A DNA stretch of 64,000 nucleotides from Macrobrachium rosenbergii (lineage: Eukaryota; Arthropoda; Malacostraca; Decapoda; Palaemonidae), in NCBI RefSeq assembly GCF_040412425.1, contig NC_089742.1, positions 82,705,992 to 82,769,991 of the forward strand, in the 5' to 3' direction. The notes beneath the pieces are model-generated. The model saw only the letters and a list, made by a program, of their open reading frames with translations, did no database searches and had not been told where the DNA came from. Numbering within the stretch: position 1 is the first letter of the stretch; every line of letters starts with the position of its first letter. Both the position numbers and the translations under genes were made by a program. Of this stretch, positions 36,297 to 49,499 are shown one piece after another.

Positions 36297-38480
36297 TAAC
36301 ACTAACTTCACTAAATACAAAGACAAATATTGACTGAAGAGCCTGCCTTGGCGTCCCAGTATCCTATGGAGAAAACATGCTCCTCGAGCCTTTACCCATC
36401 AGCGTCACTTGTATGTCTTCATTATGTGGTCTTTGATTATCTGCAGATTAGTTCCTAAAAGCTTTCCTGTTTTTATTTTCATTTTCCTCCTTTCTCCTCT
36501 CAGCCAGAAGGATTTTTTTATGAGTAACATCCTTTAATATCTATTAAGATGTGCCTATTAGAGTACGAAAAGACGGGTGTTTAGAGTCGTTAACAGGAGT
36601 TATTTCAGACTCCATTGGCAGGAAATACATTTTTTATTATGAAAATTAAGCAACCGAACTAGAAGGGACGCATTTAATCCTATGTTTGCAAGGATGATTA
36701 AAATTCGAGGCGTGTATACAAAGAAAAACCATTAGATTCCCCTTTGTGTATAGGTCTTAATTCTGAAAGCCAGTGGCAAATGTTTGCTGCAAGCACGTTT
36801 ATAATTCTGAGTCACATTATAATTGTAGAAATAAATCAGACTTTTTTGGAAATTTACAAATCAAAATCGATGTTGAAGAAATCGAAAGAAAATGTTGCAT
36901 TTGGCATCGTAGTAAAGGGATGCCGTTAATCCTTCTTTTGTGTCGTTTCCATTCGTTCTGTGACAACAGAGTATCTACAATGGCTGCAAGAAAATGGAAA
37001 ATGAAAATGGCTAGACCTCCATGCACTAAGCCTGCCAGAAAAGATAACCATTAATTTCTTTTCCAAGGAACAGATGGAATAAATGGTTCCCGTAAAGTTA
37101 ATTCTTTTCGCTGTAGAGGAGCCCCTTACGTACTTTTTTTTTCTCCTTATCATTTTTGTCTAGGAACGCCAAACAATGCTTTTATGGAACGACGAAGGCA
37201 TTGTATTAAAAGGGAAAGGACAGAAAAAAGGAGCAAAATAATGCCGTTTCGTGGCGTCCTTCGTAATACACTTCTTGCGGTAAAAGTTTAGGCAAATCCT
37301 TTTTTATTTTTTCCATCTTTCCCTTGGGTAGAGGGATTGGAAAGAAAAGGGATGAAGGGTGGGAGGAGGCGGGGTCGTTTCTGGAGGGGGTGAGGTGTTG
37401 AGTCTACATGAGAAGGAAAGGGCCAGGGTTTTAAAGCTCATACTTAAAATGCTGCGTTTGGGAAGATCTGTTGCTTTCGCACCCAAAAATTTTCGTGAGG
37501 AGGTCACTAGCCTGACCGTCTGCTCATTTATCACCTTCCTTGGGTCTTGTAGCCTTGGTAGGGTAAGTGGCCCTTATTTCATCTCCTCGTTGTCATTTTA
37601 TGAAACTGTTACTAATTACTGCTTGTTCATCACCTCCCTAGTAGTTAGCTTTAATTCCATTTAAATTTTGTATTACACATCCCGTGATATCCTTAACTGA
37701 TCTTCTGTTTATTTATAAGAAAAAGAAAATTAAACTTTAACTCTAATTGCATAATAAGGAAGGGGCCAACAGTCTTATGTTCCATTACTTGCTGCATTCT
37801 TACTCTTTAGTTGCTCTGGCTGTCATACGACAATGTCTCCTGGTATGTACCGTGAAGAGGGCGGTGTAAAGATAGTTTTAGGCTTCTAAATAACTTCGTA
37901 ACTTTAAAAAATTTTACTCGTGGTTTTGTGAACGTCTTTGTCATCCTGATTTTACAAGTTTCATGTCACTTGATGATTTTGTCCTTTGTGTCTTTTTATC
38001 TCTTGTTCTGATTGAACTTGGAAGTATATAAAACACGTATTATTTTAAAGCTTTATGTCATACTGACTAGCATTTTAGAGCCTTTTGGCATATTCATATA
38101 ATATCCTTGTCATTTCCTCTGGTATTCCATTTATCGGTTTACATAACTGGTCTTTCAAGTGACAATTTAAGCTAAATGCTAGATCACCAATTTATTATGG
38201 TGAAGCATACCATTAAGCAATATTTTTCTCTCTTTTCCCTACGGACATGGAATAATCTTTGCTGCTAATTCTTTCATGTAGCCAGTACTAACACCTGTTT
38301 TTATGGTAATAAGTTTTCACTAATGCCCAAAGTTTTTTCATGTTCTTGGTTAGCTTTATTGTCTTTCCAATTTAGTTGCCCTGTATTTTAATTTTTGGCA
38401 ATTCAAAGCCTCTTTGTTTTTGGGTATTCTGAATGCTGTTTACTTTTCTGCCAGCTCTCGTCTAATTAATGCGAGCAGTC
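36294..38480. other. Unassigned DNA
   Basis: The ORF at 37359-37664 (+, 101 codons) starts in a purine-rich GGGGG stretch and has no known motif. Nothing else was supported. Confidence 0.55.
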
Positions 38481-38481
38481 G

Positions 38482-38818
38482 GAGTCCTCTTCTCATAAGA
38501 GTGACTCCGTAGGGGGATAGTACCGTCGTTGCACCTCATGCGGTGCACTGTAGGCATTACTTAAGGTTCTTTGCAGCGCCCCTTTGGCCCCTAGCTGCAA
38601 CCTCTTTCACTCCATTTACTGTGTCTCTGTACATATTCTCTTTCTTCCACCTTACTTTCCACCCTCTCCCGGCAATTGTTTCATAGTGCAACTGCGAGGT
38701 TTTCCTCCTTGTTAAACCTTTCACATCTTTCGAGTATCAGTTTCCCTCTCACCGTTGAATGACCTAGTAGGTCCCAGCGCTTGGCCTTGGGCCAAAATTC
38801 TGTATTCTATATTCCATA
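38482..38818. mobile_element. Interspersed repeat of decapod type (SINE-like)
   Basis: I recognise the ordered blocks 'cacctcatgcggtgcactgt', 'aggcattacttaaggttctt', 'tttcatagtgcaactgcgag' and 'gaatgacctagtaggtccca' as a very common decapod repeat. That is memory, not a search. The left end has a GAGTC..GACTC hairpin (38482-38507). The right end trails into AT-rich 'tgtattctatattcca'. No protein is encoded and no clear Pol III boxes were seen, so the class is uncertain. Confidence 0.6.
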
Positions 38819-38819
38819 A

Positions 38820-40970
38820 GGGAGAGTCATCTTGTCTGTAAACAGTGTGTTGTTATTGTTCCTCTAAAGTAATCCAGGACAATCCCATGTACTTTCCAAC
38901 TCCTAATTCTTCGAGTGGAGTTAAACCACTCGTTCAAAGGCATATTTATTTCTAAGTATGATATTGTTATAACAGTACAACACCAGTAATTCTGATTCAC
39001 TCATATCAAATATTGATATCTGTCCAGGTGTTTCATTTACCGTGAGTATAACGAGTGGAAGTGATAATCGTCGAGAATTTTGTCTCAGAAGTACTGTACA
39101 TTGCGTTAGCCTGTCAGCATCACGGAAAATCATGGAGTGTAAGGTTAATCTAGGGAGGAAATGAAGCCTTTGGCATATAGGGTAACGGAGGGGAGCTCTG
39201 TCAGTCAATCACGACCTGGGTTCCGATTTTCATTAGAGCGGCATCCCACGGTGCTCTTGGTCTTTCCTAAGAGAGTAGAGGTTAAGAGTGACAGTAATTC
39301 ATTTTGGGGAGTACGCGCATCATATTAATACTAATACTTTTCATTTTAATGTTTCTGTTTCTTGTCACCTCCATTATTAATGAACAGCGATAAAATGGCG
39401 TAGCAGATACAATACAGGTTTAACGTCCGCATATCAAGTTTTCATTTAATTTGTGGTTATTGCCTTCATGGTTTCGACAGCCTTTGTTTATTATGCTGCA
39501 ATCCTTGGATCCTTTTGTTGTATGATAATTCAGAATCCCAACTCAAAACATTTTGTTAACTACGGGAAATTATGAGCTGAAATATTAACTTCAGACTGAT
39601 GTTAAGTAATAATAATAACAATAATAATAACTTTGTCAGTTCGCTTCACAAATGAGGATACCCACGACCATAATGAACATGAAAAGAGGAAATTTCAGTT
39701 TTTTCAAATATTTTCGTCATTTTTTGTAAACGTCACTGGAATCTTAAGGTATATTTTATTGCGTTTTTATAAAAAAAAATTTAAAATTGCTATAAATCTT
39801 TAACATACAGCATCTCAAAATTACATTTCTTAGGCATGAGTAGATTGGAACTTTATGGAAGTTTGGTATCTTGCTGTTTGTTCATAGCATTTCTTTTGTG
39901 GGGTGTGGGCCAAGGGTAAGGTTTAGTATAGACTTGATTTACTTTGAGATTTCCAATTATATAACTTCTAAAAAATAATAAGAATAAATTATTTTGTAAG
40001 TCATGTAGAAAAAAGTTAATGTTGGAATTTAAACTCCAAATAATGATTTGTGACCGTCAAAATTAAGTCAAGATCACTCTTATTGGATTAAATGAGCACC
40101 TCGACCTGTTATATCTAGCTTCCCATCATGATCAGTGTCTTAAGACAAAATGGGAAAGAAGAAAATATATGATGATGATCTTCCATTTATGGGATATGAA
40201 AAACATATTGATAAGAAAGAAGGCAATAATGGTGAAGATAATGATAACAATGATGAGGCTGATACTGAATGGTACATGGCGTTACTGTGTCAATGTAGAG
40301 AAATAATGAAATTGAACAGAAACAGTTAAGAGACGGAGAGCCTGAAGCAAACAGTTATCAGCGAGTAATGAAGTGGCAAGTAGGATAACATTATAGGGAA
40401 AGATCGAAGAACATTTGATCTAGATCAGTCTGGAAAATGATTGTCCTTAGTCACATTTCAGGGTCTTTAAGTGGAGATAAGTTTAGACTTTTGCTTCGAT
40501 GGTTGTGAACAAATTCTTTTCCTTAGATATTTTTACCAGTAAGTGGATTCTTACAGGTCTGATTATTTGTAAATCTTAAAATGGGCTTTGATATCTGAGT
40601 AAAGTTGAATTAAATGCTCAAGAGTTTCGTTTTGGTTGCTTTAGGCTGACAGGTCCACTTAGGCTTCCAGAGAGCAGCATAAGGCTGGCCTGATCTTAAC
40701 CGATCACCATTCCTACAATTTCAAATGTTGTATTCTTGCTTTTCTTGCCTTTTTAAGTGGTCATTATACATATCATAGTTAGCACAGGTAGTAAAGAAAA
40801 TGTTTGAAAAATGGAAGCAGAAAATCGAAACACGTACTTTCCATAGCCCGTGACAAAAAAGTAAATTTGATATAGGGGTTTATCAGTTGCGAACTAAGAG
40901 ATACATAGATGTACTTAGATACAACAAGGCATTGCTAAACTGTTTATGGTTTATACACTCATATGTAAAC
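38820..40970. other. Unassigned DNA
   Basis: No gene or recognised repeat. The 95-codon ORF at 38921-39208 (-) has no motif I know. Confidence 0.6.
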
Positions 40971-40971
40971 A

Positions 40972-40975
<4 letters not shown>

Positions 40976-41036
<61 letters not shown>
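40976..41036. repeat. (TA)n microsatellite
   Basis: About 60 bases of TA. Confidence 0.97.
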
Positions 41037-41041
<5 letters not shown>

Positions 41042-41114
41042 TATGTACGGTATAAATGTGTGTGTATGTACATGTATGTAATATATAATTTTTTACACTA
41101 GACGCTTTTTCCAC

Positions 41115-41458
<344 letters not shown>

Positions 41459-41676
41459 ACTTTTACTGCACAGTGATCTAGCAGCAAAGCATGAGTGTGG
41501 TAATGATTGTTGTGAGTTTTTTCCCAAGAGCTACCCGCTGCCAATGAACACCCCACCGAAAAACAAATCCCACTTTACGCCTTTTTTCCATTTTTTGTGA
41601 GGTTTGGGCCAGTGTACAGCCTTCTGGACCCTGCAAGTATTTAGGGATGAGATTGTTTGGTCAACACCCATTTCTT

Positions 41677-41681
<5 letters not shown>

Positions 41682-41729
<48 letters not shown>

Positions 41730-41738
41730 CATACACAT

Positions 41739-41820
<82 letters not shown>
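41682..41820. repeat. (TA)n(CA)n(TA)n compound microsatellite
   Basis: TA, then CATA/CA, then TA. Confidence 0.97.
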
Positions 41821-41823
<3 letters not shown>

Positions 41824-41859
41824 CATTTACATTAATTAAATGCCTGCATAGCTGTTAAT

Positions 41860-42905
41860 GGCATACATAGACATCTATGTAAGTATGATTGATTGAGAAG
41901 AAATTAGTAATTTTCTCGGTCGTGTTGTAAACGGTTATTTTTTCCCCGAAAGCCCTCTGATCTGTTGAGTGGGCTCCATTTCAGTAAAGGTTGCGTTACA
42001 CAAAGCCTTGTCTTCTCTACCTCGAGAATCGAATCCTTCGTTGACCATTAACAAAAGGCCTCAAATGGAGGTTTGATACAGTTAGTTCCTATCTTCATCA
42101 CAGACATATTGGTATACTGGATGGCTTGTCCAGAAGAGCTTTATTTTTGAGAACCGTAAAGAGAAAGACGATTTGCAAACGCGTCATATATTACATAAGT
42201 TGTTTTGTTTTTCATTCCATAATTATACCACCACACGAGGTAATTATTTGAGCAGGTCATTGCCCTCAGTGTAAATAAACATTTAGCATTGCCTTAAACG
42301 ATGGTAGGGTAAGATATGTCAGTTATTTCTATGAAATGTGATTAGCTCAAGTTTTGATATCTTGCGTTATTCTACAAATAATTCATTAATATAAGCATCC
42401 TCAATCTATCTAGTATTGTTATTTTTTCATAAGAATAACCGCGGACTGGAGGCTTTGATAAAATCTAAGAGTTACAGCACTTTCCAATACCGCAAACGTG
42501 ATTTATTGCTGTGTTTGACCGGATTTTATTTTCATGAAATCCTTTAATATTTTTTTTATTTGTTTTACTTACAAACGGGGAATTGAAAGCTAACTTACCA
42601 AATTAATATTTGGTTCATCTTATCACTCATTTCAACCTCTTGATTTTTTCGAAGTAGCAAGTTCCATTTAACATAATTTTTCCACAAGGTAGCACACACT
42701 CTCTTGATATTGAAAAGCACAGCGCGTTTTCTTACCTTTTAAATGAAAGTCTTGTATCAAATGCAGAAACCATTTAAACTGTTAGTGATTGAGTCGTTTT
42801 CACCCCTGAGGAGTCCTATTTTGTTTTCTGAGTAACGCCCCTCTTCCAATATCATTCTTTCCTTGCTCTCTGCCAAACAGGCATGCGTTCTGTCTGAGAA
42901 GTAAG
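41860..42905. other. Unassigned DNA
   Basis: No gene or known repeat was recognised. Confidence 0.6.
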
Positions 42906-42907
42906 GG

Positions 42908-42909
<2 letters not shown>

Positions 42910-42983
<74 letters not shown>
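42910..42983. repeat. (CT)n microsatellite
   Basis: About 74 bases of CT. Confidence 0.97.
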
Positions 42984-42986
<3 letters not shown>

Positions 42987-44005
42987 GATAACAATTTAGG
43001 GGAAAAATCTCAACGGAAGTTTACGAACGGGAAAATTGAAAATCTTTAAGAAATCGATGTTATATGTCGGAAAAATGTTAATTTTTTTGTTTTACTGTTC
43101 ATAAGATTTTTTGTCCACTAAATAGCATCACATACCGGAGAAGGTAAAATTGTGTTCTCTTTTTTGGTAGATTAATTGTTATTTATTCAACTTGAAGTTA
43201 GCTATATTAGTATTATAGAGTTAATCATTAATATTTAGAAGCTGTCGGGTTAACGGGAGCCCTTTAGTGGGCAGGTCTTGAACTGATTTATTCGTTACAT
43301 ATATTTTATGATGCAAGAAACGTTTTAGAGTAGTTCATATCAACATTATTTGCCTTTGGGGAATTTGTTGAAAGGACGTGAAATATAAAGTGGTATGTAA
43401 GGCAATAAAAGTTTTGAGTCATGGCTTTGTACATGCTTAATTTTTAAAAAATAGTTCTTGCTACTTAGGAATATTCATTTTCATGCACTAAGGAAAAATT
43501 TGTTGTTTTGGTCTCTTGACCACTCTTGACACGATGAGGGAGATGAAAAACAGGGTGACTGAAGGATGTATTTGGGAGGTGTAACACAGCCAAGATAACG
43601 GGGGACGAATAATGAAATATTAGAGCAGCTTGTAGAGTGTCTGAATTAGAGAGAGAGAGGGGGGGGGGGAGAGAATGGGGAACTATGTAACTTGGTTAAC
43701 GTTGATTTATGATTGTTAATGTAATTTAGGTTTTTCAGTAAAAAACCTATCACTCTCATCCATTGGACGAAGTGGTCGATATAGAAAACAAGCGAATGTT
43801 ATAGCGAGGCCTGCAAAGAAAATCCTTGACCAAAATTCCTGGTGGGGTAAACTGCTGAAGAAGAGAAGGAAAATAAGAAAAGAAAATCTTGAGGCAAAGT
43901 TTTGCTGTAACTTTCAATGAATTTTTGTCCCGAGACTTTGTAAATTTATTCCGAATTCTTTAAACTTTCTAAGTGGAAATGAAATAATTCTTGTGTTAAT
44001 TAGAT
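42984..44005. other. Unassigned DNA
   Basis: No gene or known repeat. A short GA/poly-G run lies at 43649-43672. Confidence 0.6.
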
Positions 44006-44008
44006 TAT

Positions 44009-44010
<2 letters not shown>

Positions 44011-44078
<68 letters not shown>
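44011..44078. repeat. (GA)n microsatellite
   Basis: About 68 bases of GA. Confidence 0.97.
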
Positions 44079-44081
<3 letters not shown>

Positions 44082-44191
44082 ACCATAAGGACGAGTTAGC
44101 TAGTAAGAATAAAGCGAAACGTCAGAAGCAGACCTATGAAATTACCGCAGGAAGAAACACGAGAAAGACGCAAAGTGAAAATAAATTGAAA

Positions 44192-44582
44192 CAAGTAAAA
44201 AATGCGCCGAAGTTTCTTCGGCGCAATCGAGTTTTTTTTACATCGTATAATCAAGGCCACCAAAAATAGATCTATCTTTCGGTGGTCTCTCGGTATAATG
44301 TTGTATGAACCACGGCCCATGAAACTTTAACCACGGCCCGGTGGTGGCCTGGCCTATATCGTTGCCATTCGCACGATTATGGCTAACTTCAACCTTGAAT
44401 AAAATAAAAACCGCTGAGGCTAGAGGGCTGCAATTTGGTGTTTGATGATTTGGGGGTGGATGTTCAACATACCAATTTCCAGCCCTCCAGCCTCAGTAGT
44501 TTTTAAGATTTGAGGGCGGAGAGAAAAAAGTGCGGACAGACAGGCAAAGCCGGCACACTAGTTTTCTTTTTAGAAAACTAAA
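44192..44582 (+). mobile_element. Hairpin-rich foldback element, copy 3 (most complete)
   Basis: It begins CAAGTAAAAAATGCGCCGAA with a nine-base-pair hairpin GCGCCGAAG-TTT-CTTCGGCGC (about 44211-44231). The inverted repeats described for copy 1 follow: GGCCACC..GGTGGTC near 44258-44286, CACGGCCC pairs near 44311-44341, and the long GAGGCTAGAGGGCTGCAA stem with arms about 44416-44440 and 44470-44496. It ends at a 'gtgcggacag..caaagccggcac' block and TTTTCTTTTTAGAAAACTAA. There is no ORF. Shared ends with copy 2 define the left boundary. Confidence 0.75.
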
Positions 44583-44732
44583 AAGGAGCAAGAAACGAGA
44601 CTGAAATGTGGCAGGACAGAGAAGTCTGTTATGAAGATCAGTAGAGAAGGAGAGAAACTCTTCATCTTATGGCTTAAGCCTTGGCATTGACTAATGAGAG
44701 AACAAAGTGTTCCTGATCTTAGAAAATGGATG

Positions 44733-44737
<5 letters not shown>

Positions 44738-44792
<55 letters not shown>
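44738..44792. repeat. (GA)n microsatellite
   Basis: About 55 bases of GA. Confidence 0.97.
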
Positions 44793-44794
<2 letters not shown>

Positions 44795-44829
44795 AATTTC
44801 ATAGAAATGACTGATGTCTACTTCCACAA

Positions 44830-46120
44830 TGTAACGAATAAGAACTTTGGCTATTAAGTATCAAGATGGCATTCTTGTGAAATATAGGTGATATCATTAA
44901 TCATGCCTTGGTTGCTATTGATGGTTATCTTGTCAAAACGGAGGATTTTTTGTGCATAAAACAAACAAGTTTCTAAGGAACAAGATCACATTATCATTGG
45001 ACACCATCACTGATGTAGGTTTTAGTTTCAATTACGTTCGGTTAGAAGCTACTCGAAGAGACCTTGACAGATGGTAAAATTCCATTTACACTAAAGATTT
45101 AAATAAAAATTACGTTTTATTCTTCTTTCAGTGCTTTTTTTGTTTTATTTAGAGCTAATATTAATGTTTGTTCCTTTGTCTCCTCTCTTATTCTAGTTAT
45201 TTTTCATATTTTCTCTGCGGTCCTAAACTTTACGACTAGTGTCCATTGAAAAAGTAGGTTGAGTGCTTGAGATAAACATGAGAGATGGTTCATGATATTT
45301 CCGTAAAAAATGTGGATTTAAGGAGAGAGTGCGTGAAAAATGTTTCTTAAAAATTCTTTCCTGGGAAGTGGAGTGATGAATGGGTCGAGGTTGGGTTAAT
45401 TTTCTTTTGATTGCGGTGTTGGTGGATAGAAGGAAGTCCGTTATGACGGATACGAACGTCAGGGTGAAGAAAAGAGGCTTTCTTTGTAGATTAAACACAA
45501 CTTTATTAAACAGGATTAAGATTTGCTTCGGGTGGGGGAGGGGGGAGTGGGGATCTTCTTTGTAAAGGGATATTTCATGATCACATAGAGGACATGTAGC
45601 ATTTACTGGTGTTTCATTCTCTTTCACTTTCACATTGTCGGGGGCTAGAAAAACAGCAGTGTTGCAAGAAATTAGTTTCGAAAAAAAATATGAAATGTTT
45701 CTTTAGAGTATGCGTTGTTAAATGTTTTTCCCAAATCACGCAGTGGCACTGATTATCGACATTTATACATATTAGTCTGTCTCTTTCTTTCCCATCTCAT
45801 TTTCTCCCCTGATCAGATCAAACACTCAGACCAATCGAAGGGCGACCACAATTAGGAAGATGTACACTAAGTATCAAAAAGGAGGCCGATCTCCGTTATA
45901 TGGCGAGAGCGAGACGATTATTGAGTCCTTAGAAACGTAAAGAGGGCATTAACGTTTGTTGCAATAACGTTTCAGTAGCTGTTCGTCATATCTTTTTATT
46001 GTGTTATTATGATTTTGTGTTGCAGTTTCACTGACGTTGATTTTTGAGTATCGATTGTTTTTACGAAAATATGGATGCATTTTGTGACTGCTGGCGAGCA
46101 TGCGACCACTCACTAATAAA
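44830..46120. other. Unassigned DNA with one anonymous ORF
   Basis: The 136-codon minus-strand ORF 45633-45223 contains one CPLC pair (NATCPLCDHEISLY) but no partner cysteines or other motif, and no neighbouring exon-like ORF. It is probably chance, but it is the best anonymous ORF in this stretch. Confidence 0.4.
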
Positions 46121-46129
46121 TTTTATATA

Positions 46130-46195
<66 letters not shown>

Positions 46196-46467
46196 ATGTA
46201 TATATACATATAGTGTGTGTGTATTAATGTTATGCATATATAGGTATATATTTAAATGTATATGTGTTATGTATATATTTATATATGTATTTATACATAT
46301 ATAAATATAAATACAGCATTCTCTGGATGATATTATTAGTCCTTTGTCCTTCTTCACCTTGTGGCGACCCCTTATATATAAAGATATACATATATACATA
46401 CGTAAATACATATATATTTAAATATATGCATACATTTATTATATATATATATATATATATATACATT

Positions 46468-46527
<60 letters not shown>

Positions 46528-46566
46528 ATAAATGTATATATATACATATATTAAATATATATATTG

Positions 46567-46635
<69 letters not shown>
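46121..46635. repeat. Complex of (TA)n arrays with a repeated module
   Basis: Several TA arrays (46131-46187, 46440-46460, 46471-46528, 46572-46633) alternate with TATG and TTTA runs. A 60-base non-microsatellite module lies at 46313-46372 and recurs at 46687-46750. Confidence 0.9.
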
Positions 46636-46637
<2 letters not shown>

Positions 46638-46750
46638 AATGAATACCTTTTCTTCTTAAAGGGATAGAGGATGTTAACTCCCTTTCTCAGCAACATTTTC
46701 TGGATGAGATTATTAGCCTTTTGCCTTTCTTCACCTTACTGGCGACCCTT
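46313..46750. repeat. Diverged 60-bp module in two copies
   Basis: 46313-46372 and 46687-46750 share CTGGATGA.ATTATTAG, CCTTTTGCC/CCTTTGTCC, CTTCACCTT and GGCGACCC in order. The class is unknown. Confidence 0.75.
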
Positions 46751-46754
46751 AGAG

Positions 46755-49140
46755 CCGACTAACTGATAAGTACATACCCCTCATTCAAGGTGAATAGTAG
46801 CACGGTTGGATTTCGTCTAAGCCACAATTTGTTCCCACAACCCGACACGTGGCCTAGTATTGCTCTCTGAATTTTCGATGCTGCGGCGACGTTGATGCCA
46901 ACTGAATCATATGTACCGTATCCAGGAAAATTTCTCTCTCTCTTTCACGTTTGGAATGATATATTCATCAGTTGAAAACTGCCAATCCTGAGACTTACTC
47001 TATAAAGAAATGAAAATATGAAGTTGCTGCAAATCCCACACACTCCTAATAATGGAATCAGCGTGCTTGCTTTAGAAGGAAATCCTCCCGAGCCATGAAG
47101 TTGAAAATAGATCGAAGGAAGTCTTCCAGGGACTTTTGTACCCAATTTGCATATGAAACGAAGCAGCAATGAGGACTATAGAGGGCGTGTTTTGTGGCCT
47201 GAACAGATTTTCGAATTTTTACCTCATGAATGTCAATCGCTCGTTATGAAGATGGACATTTCCTTAGATGTAATTAATGATGTTTCCTCTCGGAAATTTT
47301 CTGTAAAGGTTATAAGGTCACAGATAAAAAACGACAGTAATTTTTTGCATTGCAAATACGTCAGATATTCCATATTTATCAGATGTGATTTGATGTCTTG
47401 ATTGTTATATATTGCTATTTACTGAATTATATTGATGACAAAGTAATTCATGGTAATCAGTATCTTAACTTTGAAGTGTGCGTGCAGTAGAACACCTGAA
47501 CTCTCACAAATGATGGGTTATGTAAAAATCATGGGGAATTTTTAGATTAAAATATCGTATTTAATATGTATCTACATATTAATTTCCTAAAAACGTTACT
47601 TCAACTATATATTATATTATAATTGTAAATTTTATTTCTTTAGCATCTCATTTATTCTATCTAAGCTTGATATACCTTTAGCTGGATTTTAGAAAAAATA
47701 TAATTTTACAACTTGGTAACAGAAAATTTCAGTTTGAAAGCAGACTTTAAAGACCTGGATACAAAGATTTGTATAAGATCTGAAGAGTGAATTTTCTTTA
47801 GATATTTATACTGGCTATTAATGGAGTTTTTTTAAAACCCTGTTAGCATATTTTCTTTATTATTCTTTTTCCTTTTTGTCTGATATCCTTTCAAGTCTCA
47901 TTGCAAAATCTCCATGATTTTTATTTAACACTGAAAACGAACAGCTGCTTTCAACGAGATCCAGATTTCATTTTATATAGACAGTTATTTGCCCAAAGGT
48001 TTATTGAAATTCATGCAGTGATTTTAAAAACACATTCCTCAGCTGTACTTGATAGTTTTAAACTAACGATTCTGACCCGAATCAACAAGAATATAGTCAA
48101 TTTATGATGTTTAAACTGATAGGTTTATAGATATTGAGTAACTTCAGATTTTGTATACTAAGTGTAATGTGGAGAATACAATATTATATACATCCTTCCT
48201 TTTTTCGTTTACATGTTTGTTATTCTGTCACCATGGATCCTAAGCATGGGCACCTTGCGTTTACAAGAAGGGAATAGATAAAACAATAAACATAATGTTG
48301 TCCATGAAAGATATTTTTATGTTTTTTTTATTTGGGTGTTCACTGGGTTACGTCACTGCTACGTATAAGGTCACCCCTCAGTGATGTAAGAATGAATGTT
48401 ATGAATTCCTAAACCAATTTTTCTTTTATACATTATTTGTTGTCACTTCTTGGCCACGGGGAGGAATTTTATAATGTTTGTCGTTGTGTATAGGTAGACA
48501 GAGAAATAGGTTATGGAAATTATGGTCATGTACAGATAATCAATTTGAGTAGTCTGTTTCAAACACCTTTGAGATAAGAACTCTGTTCGAATTGTTTCAG
48601 GAGCCATGAACTGTTTCGGTTCAAGAAGCTGTACGAAGAAGTGTTGTGTCACCTCTAAGTTAAATTTGTCAAATCTTTTCTTTCCTTTCCTTTCTAAAGA
48701 ATGACTGGGAAGAACACATGCATATTCTTTTGCTCACCAATATAATAGTTATATCTAGAATGATTAATATATATCTACCACACATGTGGTTTTCATGAAA
48801 TTTTCCCGATTTACTGCAAAAGAAAGAAACCTCTTTCTCCCTTTACTTGAAAACGAAACGAATGTCTTTCATTTTTCGGTGTTAACTAGACACGTTCTTT
48901 GGTGTTCGAAAAGTTGAGCCCTAATGGTTTTCCAAAAAGTTTTTCGTAGAACCAAAGAACTCATCCCTGATCCATCCACCGTTCCCGACACATACATACA
49001 AAGAGATCACAACTCTGAGTCACACCACGTTCTTTAGATTAAAACTTGCCAACGGAGCTAATGTAAGTTTTAATGAAGTGTTACAATACAATAAACTCAA
49101 GTTTAGTGCTTTTATTATCCGTCTTCAAGTGGAGTGTGAG
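46755..49140. other. Unassigned DNA
   Basis: No gene or recognised repeat. Short ORFs at 46945-47169 (-) and 47147-47401 (+) carry no known motif. Confidence 0.6.
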
Positions 49141-49144
49141 GATA

Positions 49145-49148
<4 letters not shown>

Positions 49149-49199
<51 letters not shown>

Positions 49200-49212
49200 T
49201 GTGTGTGTGTGC
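49149..49212. repeat. (CT)n(TG)n microsatellite
   Basis: About 48 bases of CT and a short TG run. Confidence 0.96.
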
Positions 49213-49499
49213 GAGTGTATGTATTTCCTAGTCTTAGACTGTCGATTCGAATATCAAAGCCCAAAAAGAATTACAAGCAGGCAGAATTTGAATTATACTC
49301 TCTTGGAATTATGCAGTTTACGTTCTGAAACTCTGGTCAGCGAATTATGGGTTTTAAAATTGATAACAGTATGCACGGTAATTTTTATGGGATATTTGAT
49401 ACTAGCTGACGAACCAGGCGCTGCCCGGGAAAACTTTAAACGACTTAGAAAAACTTTCCTGCACCTCCCTGTGCTGCCTGTCCCTTTTATCCAGGAATT

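Noticed and set aside
45223..45633. Possible zinc-finger gene from a CPLC motif
   Set aside because: Only one Cys pair is present, with no partner His/Cys at finger spacing and no neighbouring exons.
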